Made by a program: the position numbers and the translations under genes. From Rhododendron vialii (lineage: Eukaryota > Streptophyta > Magnoliopsida > Ericales > Ericaceae): a DNA stretch of 64,000 bases. The stretch lies in NCBI RefSeq assembly GCF_030253575.1, contig NC_080568.1:16319501-16383500 (forward strand). Reading direction: 5' to 3'. Shown here one piece after another: positions 46,699 to 58,689 of the stretch; within the stretch, counting starts at the first letter, position 1, and each line of letters starts with the position of its first letter. The notes below the pieces were generated by a model. That model was not told where the DNA came from. It did not search any database and saw nothing but the letters and a program-made list of their open reading frames with translations.

Positions 46699-49372
46699 GT
46701 ATCCATCCTTCAGATCCCTCTATTATAACTTAAGAGAGGGTAGTTCATAAAGATCTCCTCACCTTGTTAGGAGCAGAGGAAAGCCTGGCTAAGTAAAAGT
46801 CTAGAATTTAGTGGTTCAAATTAGGGGATCAATGCACTTCTTACTTCTTTAAATCTGTGAATAATATTCGTAATAGAAGTAAGATCTCCAGCTTGGTCTT
46901 GGAGGATGGGTCTCTCACCCACGACAGTAAGGATATAAAATCTAGCTTTGTAAAGTTCTACACTGATCTGCTAGGTACTGCTCACCCTTCCTCTTATCAT
47001 GGGCTCTCTAGGATTCAACAAGTCGTTAGATTGTGACTAGCTGATAGTCAAATGATGACCATGATTGCTGATGTCACAGACTTTGAAATTAGAGACACCT
47101 TCTGGTCTCTCAATCCTTCCAAAGCTCCTGGTCCTGATGGCTATAATGCTGGTTTTTTTAGGAAAGCTTGGCCTATCATTGGTCATGAAGTCTCTATAGC
47201 TGTGAAATCATTCTTTAGGTCTGGTCAATTACTCAGGAAAGCTAATTCTACTATTGTTGCCCTTGTTCCTAAAGTCCCTAACCCCTTTAGGGTAGGTGAC
47301 TATAGGCCTATCTCTTGTTGTAATACAGTCGACAAGTGTATCTCTAGGATTCTTGCTAGGAGAATACAGGTAGCCCTCCCTAATTTAATTGATCCTGTGC
47401 AATCAGGATTTGTTAAAGGGAGAAGAATTGCTGACAATATTTTTTTGACCCAGGAACTTATGAGAGGTTATCACAAATCATCTTCCTCTCCTAGGTGTGC
47501 CATGAAAGTGGATATCATGAAAGCCTATGATAATGTGAGATGGGAATTCCTTTGGGATGTCCTAGCTACCTTGAATTTCCATCCTACAATGATTAAATGG
47601 CTTCAGGCTTGCGTCTCCACTGCTAATTACTCGCTTAGTATTAATGGTAAAGTCACTTGGTACATCCTTGGGAAAAGAGGGCTAAGACAGGGGGACCCTC
47701 TATCCTCCTATCTATTCGTCATTGTGATGGAGGTGCTCACGTGGTTTCTGAAGGAAAAGTCCCTCTTACCTGATTTTCGTTTCCATTGGAGATGTGGTAA
47801 TACCAAAATTATCAATCTCTGCTTTGCTGATGATTTGATGATCTTTTGCAAAGGGGACCTAACCTCAGTCAAGCACATTCATGATGCTCTCACAGAGTTC
47901 CAGGAGTTATTAGGATTTTCTCCTAGCCCGGGGAAGAGTAGCATCTATTTCTCTGGAGTCAATAACAGCTCTAGACTAGCCATTCTGAATGTCTTAGAGT
48001 TCAAAGAAGGCACATTACCTGTTAGGTACCTTGGTGTACCCCTCATATCCACTAAGCTCAGAGCCTCTGATTGCCAAGTGGATAGCATCATCACAAAAAC
48101 CAAATGCTGGACTAACAGGGATTTAACTTATGCTGGTAGGGTCCAGTTGATCAAGAATGTCTTATTTTCCATGCAAACATATTGGTCCTCCCTGTTTATC
48201 ATCTCTAAAAAGGTGGTTAAAGAGGTGGAGGATATCCTTAGGGCATTTCTTTGGTCAGGCCCAGATCTTAAGAGAACTGGTGCTAAGGTCTCATGGGAAC
48301 ATCTATGCTCTCCTAAACAGGAGGGGGGCCTTGGATTTAAGTCCATGCAAGTATGGAATAAGGCAGCCATTGCCAAGCATATTTGGTTTCTGATTTCTGG
48401 TGGGGAACAGTCCATGTGGTGCCGATGGGTTAAATCCTATTTAATAAAGAGGAGGAATTTTTGGACTTTGAAAATTCCAGGCGATTGCTCTTGGGTATGG
48501 AGGAAACTCTTGAATATTAGGCCTTTAGTGTAGCCCTTTGTTCTTAGTATTCTTGGTAGTGGCCATTCCACATCTCTGTGGTATGATAATTGGCATCCTC
48601 TTGGCCCTTTGATAGTCAAGGTCGGCCCCAGATTTGCAATTAACTCTGGCATCCCTAGAGATGCTTCAGTGTCCCATATCATCCACAATTCAAATTGGGC
48701 TTTTCCCATTACCTGATCTGTGGAGCTCAATGAGATCAGAAGAACATTGCCTCCTCTAATTCCATCCAGATTGAGTGAGCCTGACCGTATTAGATGGACC
48801 CTCAATGCTAATGGCCGGTTCACAATTGCCTCCCTTTGGAACAAATTGAGAACTCCATTTCCAAAGGTTGTGTGGTGTAAATTGGTGTGGTTTTCAGCCA
48901 ACATCCCAAAATGTAGCTTTATCACTTGGCTAGCTATTCAGAATAGGTTATCCACTGCAGATAGGCTGACACTTTTTGGCCTTAATCACTCTCAACAGCG
49001 CAGCTTCTGCTCTGGGAGTGAAAACCATGACCATCTTTTCTTCAATTGTTCCTTCTCTCAATAGGTGTGGGACACTATCCTTTCCAAACTTCATGTTTCC
49101 TGGCCCTCTCGAGCTTGGGCTGATTGGGTCAGTTTTCTCTCAACATAAAAGGCAAGTCGATTAAAACAGTCATTACCAAATTGGTATTTACTGCCACTGT
49201 TTATCATGTGTGGATCGAGAGGAATATGAGGAAATTTCAAGGTCAATCTTGTTCTAGTGAGGTAGTTGTTCTCAAAATCTATTCCATGGTGAGAGCACGA
49301 CTTCTATCCTTATCCAATCTGCAATCGTTTCAAGCAGATGGGATTGTGAATGAGTGGAACATTAATGGTTAA
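46699..49372 (+). pseudogene. LINE ORF2 reverse transcriptase and zf-RVT region
   Basis: A bridging segment with several stops (46699-47051) leads to an open RT at 47052-48533: PSKAPGPDGYNAGFF, DYRPISCCNTVDKCI, QSGFVKGRRIADNI, MKVDIMKAYDNVRW, RGLRQGDPLSSYLF and the catalytic FADDLMIF (47823-47846). RT motifs are intact. The zf-RVT domain follows in the same frame after stops at 48531 and about 48717 (WCKLVWFSANIPKCSFITWL). A frameshift near 49140 puts the C-terminal TATVYHVWIERNMRKFQ in another frame, ending at 49372. Confidence 0.88.
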
Positions 49373-50821
49373 TTATTCTGTTGGTGACTGGTTTTGGTAA
49401 TTATCTCATGCATATCATTTGTTTGCTCTTTGTAAAGTTAGGCAAGATGCAACAGGATTCTTGGCTGCTAGTACCTCTATGTACAAGGAAGGAGGGCTGG
49501 ACCCATGATGGCGGGTCTGACCTTTTGACTGCTATTACTTCTATTACTCCTTGATTAACTATCTTGGTACATTATAACTTTTGAGAGATCTCCTATATTG
49601 TGTGTTATCCTGGTGAGCTGAGTGCTAGATCCCCAACATTCCTTGTGAGAGGAGGTAATAATTAGTGGGGGAATTATGTGAGGATTAGAGGAGGGAGGAT
49701 GTGGATACCCAACTTTTGGTATTCAGAAGAGAGTAGGAGAAGTGAGATTCCAAGGAAGTAGAAGTGTGAGCACCATACATACGAAGGGTTTCATTCACTG
49801 AATATTACAAATTGTGAGCACTATACACACTTTTCTAGTCAGTAGGCTCTTTAACTTGCTTCAGTTCTTAACCATTTGGGATGATACAAACCCAGGTTCT
49901 TCACTGTTGGTGGTCCATTTCGTTGCTGTCCAAAGACAGCTGTTACTTTGTAGCACAATCTAGTCTTGACTGCCTCGTATCTCCAAATCTTCATTCTTTT
50001 ATTAGTTCAGTTGGTAGTCCACTCTGTTAACCAGATTTTGCTACTGCATCTGTTCGTTCAATTGCTGCAATTGCTGTCCAGCTTGCTGTATCTGCTGCTA
50101 TGCTTACTCATAACAGATTGTGTTGCTTCATAGTCAGCAGGTTGTGCTGCTTGATAACCCTTGCAAATTGATTGTTTTGGACCTACCCTGGGGGGGTTGT
50201 CCCTAGGGATGTTTAAGCCTTTCTAGGGGGCATGTCCCTAGCCTTCTTTGGGTTTTTCGTATAATTGCAATTGTGTAGAGCTTTGTATAGTGTTGCAGTT
50301 GTGTAGTTGTGTCGGAGGTTGCTTTTGTTGTAGCTATATGGTTGTCTACTAATGGTGGACTTCCAGAGCTGCTGCCATTTGGGAGAAGCTCATAACACAA
50401 ATGGCTACTGCTCAATTTTGATTACCGTCCAAATCTGCTACTGTCCAGATTTGCTCCTGTAGGTGCTGTTCAATTCCGAGTACTTGGTTCTGTTTAGCTT
50501 GCTTGCTCTGTACCTATCCATTATGAGCAAGTCCTGCTATTGCTTGTTAATGGGTACAGCCTCAATTTGAGAAGTGATCTGCTAGGTTGCTTGGTTGGGA
50601 CATTTCTTTTGTTGGTATCATTAAGGTGTTGTTTTCCTTCCCTCTTACTAGATGGATTGGAAACAACGCATATCTTTTAGCCTTGTAGCCTTTTGGCATA
50701 AGTAATTTTCTTTACTCTTGTTTTGTTTTTCCTTTCTTTCCTCCTGGGGTATGCCCCTGTAGGCTGTATAATTGGTTAGCATCTTTTTCAATTTCAAGCT
50801 ATTTTGCCCAGAAAAAAAAAA
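49373..50821 (+). other. LINE 3' untranslated region and poly(A)
   Basis: No coding potential. TGCTG/CTGCTA words and a T-rich end typical of plant L1 precede a 10-A tail at 50812-50821. It is longer than most plant L1 3' regions, so a second small insertion inside it is possible. Confidence 0.6.
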
Positions 50822-50969
50822 TGTCACATCAGATTTTGATTATCTATTTAGAAGTTGCTAAAGTTAGCAATGTTAAGTTTCACATTGGTTATTTTTTGCT
50901 CATAATCAAAACCAATGGAACCATTGCTTCCTTTCCTGAGTTTTCTCCAAACTTCCCCCTTCATTTCAT

Positions 50970-51420
50970 GTATATCTTTTAAAAAAGTAGTTTTTGAAAA
51001 AGTGGTTTATGTTAACAGTTTTTATAAAAAAATATTTGGTCTTGGAAAAAAACAGTTTATTAAACAGTTTTTGGAAGAAGAAAAAAGTTTAAGTTAAATA
51101 CAGTTGAATAAAAAAATAGTTTATGGAAAAAAATTGTGTAAAAAAAAAAACAGTTTTGTTTAAATACAATTTTTTTTAAAAAAAAAGGAAGAAACAATTT
51201 TTAAAAAAAAAAAGGTTCATAAAAAGACAGTTTTTTTTTGGGAAATGATATTGGCACTTCAAAAATTGATGCAAGCACTTCAAAATTAGTTAACTTCAAA
51301 GCCACTTTCCTTTGTTTTTTAGAGTGCATGCATCAATTTTTAGAGTGCTAATATCATTTCCCTTTTTTTTTTTTTGAAAAAGTTTTTGAAAAAAATAGTA
51401 TTTTAAAATTATTTTTTGAA
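50970..51420. repeat. AT-rich degenerate repeat, second occurrence
   Basis: Irregular repeats of CAGTTTTT, TTTTTGAAAA and AAAAAACAGTTT, in the same style as 955-1345. The surrounding segment 50850-51605 contains inverted words (GCTCATAATCAAAACCA left; TGGTTTTGCTTATTCC right) and may be one AT-rich transposable element. Confidence 0.55.
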
Positions 51421-51429
51421 AACATTGTT

Positions 51430-52203
51430 CAGAAAGGAAGAAGATTGTTGTGTAATGATAGGTGTACTTAATTGAGAAAATGTGGGGATCACTAAATTTG
51501 GTTATTGGCAAAAGGTTGCTAGTTTTGATTATTCAAAGGCTAAAATTTGATGAGTTGCTAAGAGGTTTGCTAAGTTTAGTTATTCTAATATGAGCGCTTT
51601 TTTGGTTTTGCTTATTCCACTATGGATGCTCTAATAGCATAGGTTTGAGGAGAAAGTTCATTAATGGTGTAGTTGTATATTTGTGTGAACTCAAGTTCTA
51701 ACCATAACTTGGAGTAAAAGCATTCATTAATGCATGATTGTAAATTTGGTATGAACTTAGTATAAAGTTTGAGTGATCGAAAGCGTTTATCATCAATGGA
51801 ATAGTTGTATATTTGGGAGAGAGGAAATAGTCCAGGACATGAAAGAGGTTTAGGTGGTTTTTACCAAGATTTAAGGTTTTGGTCAGAAAAGGGTATTGGC
51901 GCAGCCAGAGATGCTCGCTATTGACTATGACTGAGTCCACCTTTCGGGGTAAAACTAATTTTGACCATTTTTTTTTTAAGGTCTGGTCTTTTGTTGTAAT
52001 ATGTTAGTGCAACTTAAGGACTAGTCAAAGATTTGTTCTACATTTTGATATATTTATTTGTATTCTATAGCAGCATAATTGGTTTGATGGAAGCTCGTAA
52101 TTGGTTATTTTGATTCAATTTGTTCTAATTCTTTGTACCGAATATTTTCAATATTTTCTGTGATTATCTACGACTTACCGTACAATATAACACCATATTT
52201 GCA
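51430..52203. other. Spacer
   Basis: AT-rich, no recognisable gene. Minus-strand frames here have no domain. Confidence 0.45.
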
Positions 52204-52211
52204 CCGATACT

Positions 52212-52744
52212 CAGTGGCGGACCCAGGATTTATCTCATATAGGGGCACATTATACTAAATAACCTTAAGCAAAAATTGAAATTAAGCACAAAGGTACAAA
52301 CTATAGAAAATTGAATTGTAAATTTCATTCATTGGGTAAAAACCAAGTAATGAAGTCCTAATTTTTCCAAACGATCAAGATATATATTACGAACCTTAAA
52401 AGAAAAGAATAAAAAGTCCTAAATTATGTAGCTCAAAATTAAAAGTCATTTCAATAAAATGTTACTTTTGCCGTGTAGCCCCAAATTTAATTGATAATTG
52501 GTGAGAAAAACGGTCAGGTGACGGGCGACGACCACAGAGATGAGCGACCGACAATGACAAAGTAAAAAAAAGCATTGAGCGAGTTCTCCCCATCGAGTTT
52601 TCTGTGTGGATTTCTCGTTCTCCCACTCATTTTTTGCCAAAAAAAAAAAACCACTCATTTATACATAAAAAATAAACTATAAATTAAAAAAAGGGGTTGG
52701 GTGGGACACGTGACCCCATGTGCCCCTTACTCGGTCCGCCGCTG
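52212..52744. mobile_element. Non-autonomous hAT-type element
   Basis: Starts CAGTGGCGGACCCAGGAT and ends CGGTCCGCCGCTG (inverted). The flanking octamers CCGATACT (52204-52211) and CCCATACC (52745-52752) agree at 6 of 8 positions, a worn hAT duplication. The subterminal GGGGCACA and TGTGCCCC are also inverted. 533 bp with no transposase. Confidence 0.75.
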
Positions 52745-53034
52745 CCCATACCCACTTACACTTAAATTCCATAACAAGGGATAGTTCCTCAAGCATGTTC
52801 AGCTTACATTTTCTCTGTTCAGCTTACAATATAACACCATATATGCACCCACACTCACTTACACTTAAATGCCTGATGCATTTGGTTTGAGTCTTTTTCC
52901 ATTCTCTCTCAATCTATTTTCATTTTCAAAAAAAAAAAAAATGTTGGTGATAAGAAAATAAAGAAGAAGAAATAAAATGTACGTTTATTGAATGTCATCC
53001 AATACAAGCATTAGTACTAAGGCCTTGTTCTTAC

Positions 53035-53731
53035 CAGTGGCGTAGCCAGGAATTAACGATAGTGGAGGCACTTTTTAAACACACTTAAAAAAAAAAAATC
53101 ATAATTAGCAACACCAAAATAATAAAAGAATGCTTGTGCTAAAAATAATTTTAAAAAAAAAGTTAACACATTTACTTAGGAGTGAAGTAATTTCGTAAAC
53201 TATCAAAACAAATCAATTGTTTGAATTGTCTCAACGGACCAAGTCTAATAGCAGTTAGATACACAATAACTAAAATGTTAATATTCAGCAATCTTGATCC
53301 AATCAGAAAAAATGTGCTTTTCTTTTCAAATTTTATGCTTAAACCTATAATTTCGTCACGCGTTGTGAGTTCTATCGACAAAGACAAGATTACTTTCAAA
53401 ATTGTGAATAATTAATGAAGCATAATCCATATAACCCATGGTTTAGCCACTTACAAATTTGGACATTATGTATTGAGGAGTTTCAAATGGTGAGTTGTGA
53501 CTCTCTTTTTATTCATTAAACATCTCACTTCGCAAGTGTAGTGGAATTGTTGTAATATTGAAAACAAAAAGTTGAGAATGAAATATATACAAAATGTATT
53601 AAAGTGATTAAACAAAGAACAATTTAAGAAGCCAATTACAGGAAAAAATACAAAATCTGGAAAGAGAAAAAAAAAAAAGTATCCGGTGGGGGCGCGTGCC
53701 CCCTGCTTGTCCTCAAGTGGCTCCGCCACTG
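53035..53731. mobile_element. Non-autonomous hAT-type element with perfect 8-bp duplication
   Basis: Starts CAGTGGCGTAGCCAGGA and ends GTGGCTCCGCCACTG; GTTCTTAC flanks both sides (53027-53034, 53732-53739). 697 bp. The minus-strand frame at 53172-53399 is protein-like but not recognisable as hAT transposase. Confidence 0.85.
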
Positions 53732-53739
53732 GTTCTTAC

Positions 53740-54480
53740 TATATTTTGGTTTTGGTATTAATTTTTTTTTAATTTTACTCTTATTAGGTTCGCGGTAAGT
53801 TTTTCTATAGGTCATTTGTCTCGAGGAGGGGAGTTTAAAAAAAAATTTCACTAAAGATAAAAAATACCAAACAAATGTCTTTCTTATTGTTGACCTATAT
53901 GATTTTTTTCTACTTCGATTTACGTTTTTTTTACTTTTCTAATTTATTCCCTCAAGACAAATGATTAATCACAAAAGTTACGACAATAGACTAAATAAAA
54001 AATTATTAAAATTAAATAATATCGAAAAAATACTAGAGCAAAAAATTAGAGAATATGCCTTTTTTTTTTTTAAATTTTTTACAATATTATAATATTTTGT
54101 CAAAGGGGTAAAATTGACAAAAAAATCAATGTAATTATGATGTTCCCATAAATTTTGAAAAAATCAATATAGGCGTAACAAATTGGGACAGAAAGAGTAT
54201 TTTGCAAAGGCTAGACCAAAATTTGTTTTAAATAATGTGGTCTCCTCCTACCTGAGACAAACCAATAATTTACAAAGCATTAACACAAAACCATCAAATA
54301 TGCCACAAACCAATAATAATTCACAAAATATTGACACAACCATTAAAAGAAAACAACTGTCGCATTTCAAAAAAAACAACCATTGTCGCCTTGTTAATGA
54401 CGTAATCCAGCTAGTTGCACCGCCTTTAAAAAAACAGGCATCAGCCATCCAATCTCAGACCGCAGATTAATCCAAGCCGT
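53740..54480. other. Spacer with a possible Stowaway-type end
   Basis: AT-rich. GGCGTAACAAATTGGGACAGAAAGAGTA, given here only as the subword AAATTGGGACAGAAAGAGTA (about 54178-54199), resembles the inverted end of Stowaway/mariner MITEs, but no matching left end was found. No gene. Confidence 0.4.
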
Positions 54481-54561
54481 CTATCGTCACTGTCTTAAAC
54501 CTATAAATCGTGCCTCACGCATTTCGCTTCATTCCTCTTTCTCTCTCTCTCCAAACTGACT

Positions 54562-55192
54562 ATGGCTCCTCCGGCCCAAACCCCCCTCCCCCCTCCCCCC
54601 TCCCCCCTCCAAACCCCAATAACCCCAGGCCAAACAATGCCACTCTATCAAAAACCCTAGACACCATCATTCCATGCTCAACCACATTCACCAATGGACA
54701 AGACCCTAAAACGATCTTAGATCCTCTTCCAGAAGATGGTAGGGTTTTGGTTATACGCAACTTTAATCGAAGAACAGACGTCAGGTCTCCTTCTCCAAAT
54801 GACGCAGTGGTCTCATGAAGAAAGCCATCGAATTCTCTGTCCTCTGCGACGTCGATATCGGCCTCTTCATCTTCTCCGGCCGTGGCCGCTTGACGGCCCT
54901 TGTGCTGTTCCTGACTGACGGGACCTGGGTTCGAGCCATGGTACCCTCTCTCTCACTTTCTGTGTCAACATCTTGGATCATCTTCCAAAAGATGTTAGGG
55001 TTTTGGTTATATGCAACTTTTCTGGCCTTTCCTGAGTTGAAGCGAATCGAAGATATGTCAGGTCTCCTTCTCTAAATGACACAACGGTCTCATGAAGAAA
55101 GCCAGCGAACTCTCTGTCCTCTGTGACTTTGATATCGGCCTCTTCATCTTCTCAGGCCGCAGCTGCCTCCGCGAGTTCTGCAACAGTGATAG
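54562..55192 (+). pseudogene. MADS-box pseudogene with tandemly duplicated MADS domain
   Basis: Two MADS-domain segments in tandem. Copy 1 (54782-54895): QVSFSK, stop, then [19 protein letters not shown] and [10 protein letters not shown]. Copy 2 (55039-55192): KRIED, a frameshift, VSFSK, stop, then [19 protein letters not shown] and [18 protein letters not shown], ending at a GT donor. Both stops are TGA (54800, 55077) where the family has arginine. Upstream TAGGGTTTTGGTTAT is also duplicated, 256 bp apart. The Pro-rich frame at 54562 (MAPPAQTPLPPPP) may be the old leader. MADS proteins are nuclear transcription factors; the I, K and C regions are not found, and the subfamily cannot be told. 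Confidence 0.82.
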
Positions 55193-55199
55193 GTACCGA

Positions 55200-56433
55200 T
55201 GATTTATTCCATCCAAATCCCACCAAATTCCCACCTTTTTTTCCACACGTTTTTCATCTCATGAAGAAAGAGATATTTCTTTCTCTTCTCTCCCTTTGTA
55301 GGTCTGAAAAGCGAGAAGTTTCTGTTGCGGGGCACCATCGCTTCACAACCCCAATAATCTCTAATATTATACTCCTAAAACTTTGCTCGCTGGGCAAGAA
55401 GCGTACCTGTATAATTGACGGCAGTTGTTCAAGTTGTTAGTGCAGTCATTATGGCGATAAGGAAAGCCGTTCTGGTCAGGCTTGCAACTTATATCTTCCA
55501 TGTGACAAAACAAAAGTCAATAGTATGATTATCTTTTGGTTATTTGTCTCAAGATTTTTGTGAAGGAGAAGGTCCATAAAGGAAAAAAGGCTAACCGTGA
55601 GGTAAACCAATTTTTTCTGTTACAATCACTGTGATGTCTCCTTGTGTGCATGTTGGGCATTGTTACAACTTTTGTCTTCTAGGCAAGGGAATCACAGAAG
55701 AAAGCCTTTTCTCGAATATTGTTGCCTTTGTTTCCTCACTCATTTCAATATAGCTTTTTATGTGTACTTGAAGTAGATTTGATGAATATTTTCTCTCTTT
55801 AAATGAAAAATTACTACTTATGTTCAAATAGAATGATTGATAGTTTCCTCTTTACAAGTGTTACGATTCATAGATTGAGGGAGATAAATAGTGCTTATAG
55901 TGTCCTATCACAACCTTCTGGCTTTCTAAATGATTTTTCTCAATATATCTTCATGAAATTGTTGTAATTTTGTCCTTATTTGTTGGTTAACATGGTTTTT
56001 CATGCTTTTTCTTTTCTTTTCTTTTTTTAATGCAATTTGAGGAATCAAAAGAACAGGCTAGGTGAAAGATAAACATGTTGTGTCATTTTTAGGTCCTGAC
56101 GAATGCTAAAGAACAGAAACACTGTTGAATCCTCTCCCAGTTCATCACTCCTTTTTGAAATATCCTAACTTCTTATTTTATGCAGTTAACTAGTTTTATT
56201 CTTTAACACTTGTTTCTCAAATGAAAGAAATGAATTGATCCTTTAAGACACTTTGTAATCTCTTAGATGTTGTGATGTGTTGCTCTATGAAGATTTTGAA
56301 GGTATCTTTCTATTCCTTTCGATAGTCAATTTGATGACGAATTCGCTATCCCTTGCGTTATCGGAATGGTCCTTGCATTTGTAACATTTTTACGAATCTC
56401 ATGCAATGATTACATACTCCATGTTATTCTATG

Positions 56434-56489
<56 letters not shown>

Positions 56490-57190
56490 GTCTATTTTGA
56501 ACCTTGCTTCTTTTAGTTAATTGAAAGCCCATACACTGCTTTCATGTAATCTTGTTTTAGTTTTGGTTATTCTGTTTGTAGCTGAGAACAAAGTATATTA
56601 TCGATTAGTCACTCAATAGTCCCCTTTAAAATGGAGAGTTTACATAGTCAAAGAATAGCCTCCAAGATCCTGGTTGTTATTGGTGGTGCTTGGGCATCTC
56701 AGCTCTTATAGCACGAATAGCGTGGCTGGTGAGGAAGAATGGGCAAGGAGGGTTTCCGGAAGAGCTTTACTCAGAGCTGCTCATGATTTCAAAACTATTT
56801 TCTCCTTTTCTTCGGTTACCTGATTCTGTTTTGGATACCTTACAAAGTGGACATTTGGAAGGTGAACGGAGACATTCTTAGGGACTGATACATTTGGTCT
56901 AAGGTTGCATAGTCTATTTCCTCTGGCGTAACCTTGCAAAGATTGACGCCAAGGCTGCCCAATTTCGGAGATCGGTTTCTACTTAGGCATTTGCAAAAAT
57001 ATTTGCGATTCTGTTTGATTAATCAATTCTTTTGCCAATTAAGGCGGGGGAACAGTTTAATGGGGATTAAAGCTGTAACATGTTTGCAGGATGTGATAGA
57101 TATCATGGATGAGCAGTTAGTAAATAGGGTAAAGGCCAGGTTCAATTTAACAGAGCAAACCCGACGCACTGTATTGAATTGACTTGTACA
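55200..57190. other. Unassigned region downstream of the MADS pseudogene
   Basis: A few exon-like pieces with splice-like edges (for example 55561-55601 reading KEKVHKGKKANRE before GTAAAC, and 55683-55710), and protein-like frames at 56690-56881 and 56934-57182. I recognise none of them, and they do not chain into one gene. It may hold MADS introns or a second broken gene. Confidence 0.35.
56435..56485. repeat. (TA)n microsatellite
   Basis: About 25 uninterrupted TA units. Confidence 0.95.
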
Positions 57191-57199
57191 AGAAGGAAT

Positions 57200-58679
57200 C
57201 TACATGGACTGATCCAATCCACGCGGATCACTGCATGTGATTACAACCTGCGGCGTGAATACCACACAAGCGCGCGTGAGTTTGCTTTGCTCATAGCTTC
57301 TGTTTTTACCCTCTTCTGGGCTCTAGAAGGACCAGTGCACACCCAGGACAAACCAAGTAGTTGATAAGCAGTTCTAATATACAGTTAAAAGGCTGAAAAG
57401 CCCTATAAATTAACAAAATACCCCATAAACAGTGTGGGGATAAAATAACGGCCTAAGGCCAAATTACCTGTGCAAGGCCACTCATTGGTTCTGGCAGTCT
57501 GGCGCGCGATTGTCACGCCCTGGCGCGAGTGGGACTGAACTAGACTAGTGCTTGGTTTACACGTTTCTGGGTTCTGAGGTATGTTCAGAAAGGTCCCTGT
57601 GGTACTCCATAACAACAGAAATACATATCGAACAACAGCTAGCATTTCTAACAAAGGAAAGTAGTAAACTGGTTATTTTCATGCTTAACAGTGATCTAAA
57701 TGTACAAGAAGACATAGAACAGTAGGAAACCAATCCCCACGCGGTCCAGCGCGTGCAGTAAAACGGAGTGTTGCGCGCGAAAGTGGGACTGTCGCGCGCT
57801 GGTCCTACCATGACGGTTTTTGAAACCTTGCCAGCTTTAGGGCCAGGACTGGTATTGATTACCAGCCTTGACCTTGCTAGACCCCTCAGGGATCAGAACA
57901 GAGAGCAGAACAAAGGTAAGCTATACCTTTGGTTTTTGGGTTTGAAATGTGCTTGAGCTTTAAGTGTGAGGTTGATTGGGGTGGAAGAACAAGCTATGTT
58001 CTTGAAGGAGTATGAGTGATAGAAGCAAGAAAACAAGGTTACTTGTGTTGCTTGGAATTAGGGTTAGGGCTTTGTATCACTTGGAACCTGATACTTGGTA
58101 TTTTTTGGAACACTTGAACCCTTCAAATGGATGAACAAAGCGGGTATTTATAGGGAGAAAAGGAGGTAGATATGGGCTGCAAAGAGAGGGATTCAGCCAG
58201 TCCACAAGGTTGGCTGAGGTTGCATTGGTGGCCAAGTTTCCACCTCAAGAAAAGTTGGTGGGAACAGGCATTGTGCTCCGGCGCGCGATGGAGTCCGTCT
58301 GGCGCGCGAGAGTTGCGCCCTGGCGCGAGGGTCAACGGTCAAACTTTGACTGTTGACCACCATCTGGCAATCTGACCAGCGCGTGTTGGTGTCATTCTGT
58401 TGCGCGCGTGTACCACCTACTCACGCGTTGGCAACGGTCAAGCTTTAGCCATTGACCAACACCTGTCAAGTTGATTTGCACGCACGGGCTCTCAACCAAT
58501 GCGTGCCAGTAGGGTTGTTGGCTTTTGAAGTGGCTCTGAATTGGTTAGGTTTGAAAGGGTGTCAAGCACTCAAAGCTCAAACACTCGACATTCCCGAGGT
58601 GTTCTTAATCCGTTTCATCATCGGGGAATCAAATACCGTAAGTAAACTAATCTGGAAGCCCAGATTGGGGTGTCTACTG
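57200..58679 (-). repeat. Probable LTR of element D, CpG-rich
   Basis: On the minus strand it would start at about 58679 with TAGACACCCCAATCTGG after a purine-rich AGTGGGGCTACAG. A TATA box (TATAAATA) lies at 58145-58152 on that strand. GCGCGCGA or GCGCG words recur at about 57267, 57502, 57775, 57793, 58282, 58300 and 58401. The far end is not defined. Confidence 0.5.
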
Positions 58680-58689
58680 TAGCCCCACT

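Larger units (their letters stand above)
43720..50821 (+). mobile_element. Near full-length L1-type LINE, decayed
   Basis: ORF1 and ORF2 in the usual order, a 3' untranslated region of about 1.4 kb, and a short poly(A) at 50812-50821. The 5' boundary is approximate. Clear target duplications were not found. Stops and frameshifts are spread along both ORFs. Confidence 0.85.

Noticed and set aside
57403..58684. Several ORFs of 60-84 codons in the CpG-rich block
   Set aside because: Overlapping on both strands with no domains; the block has LTR features.
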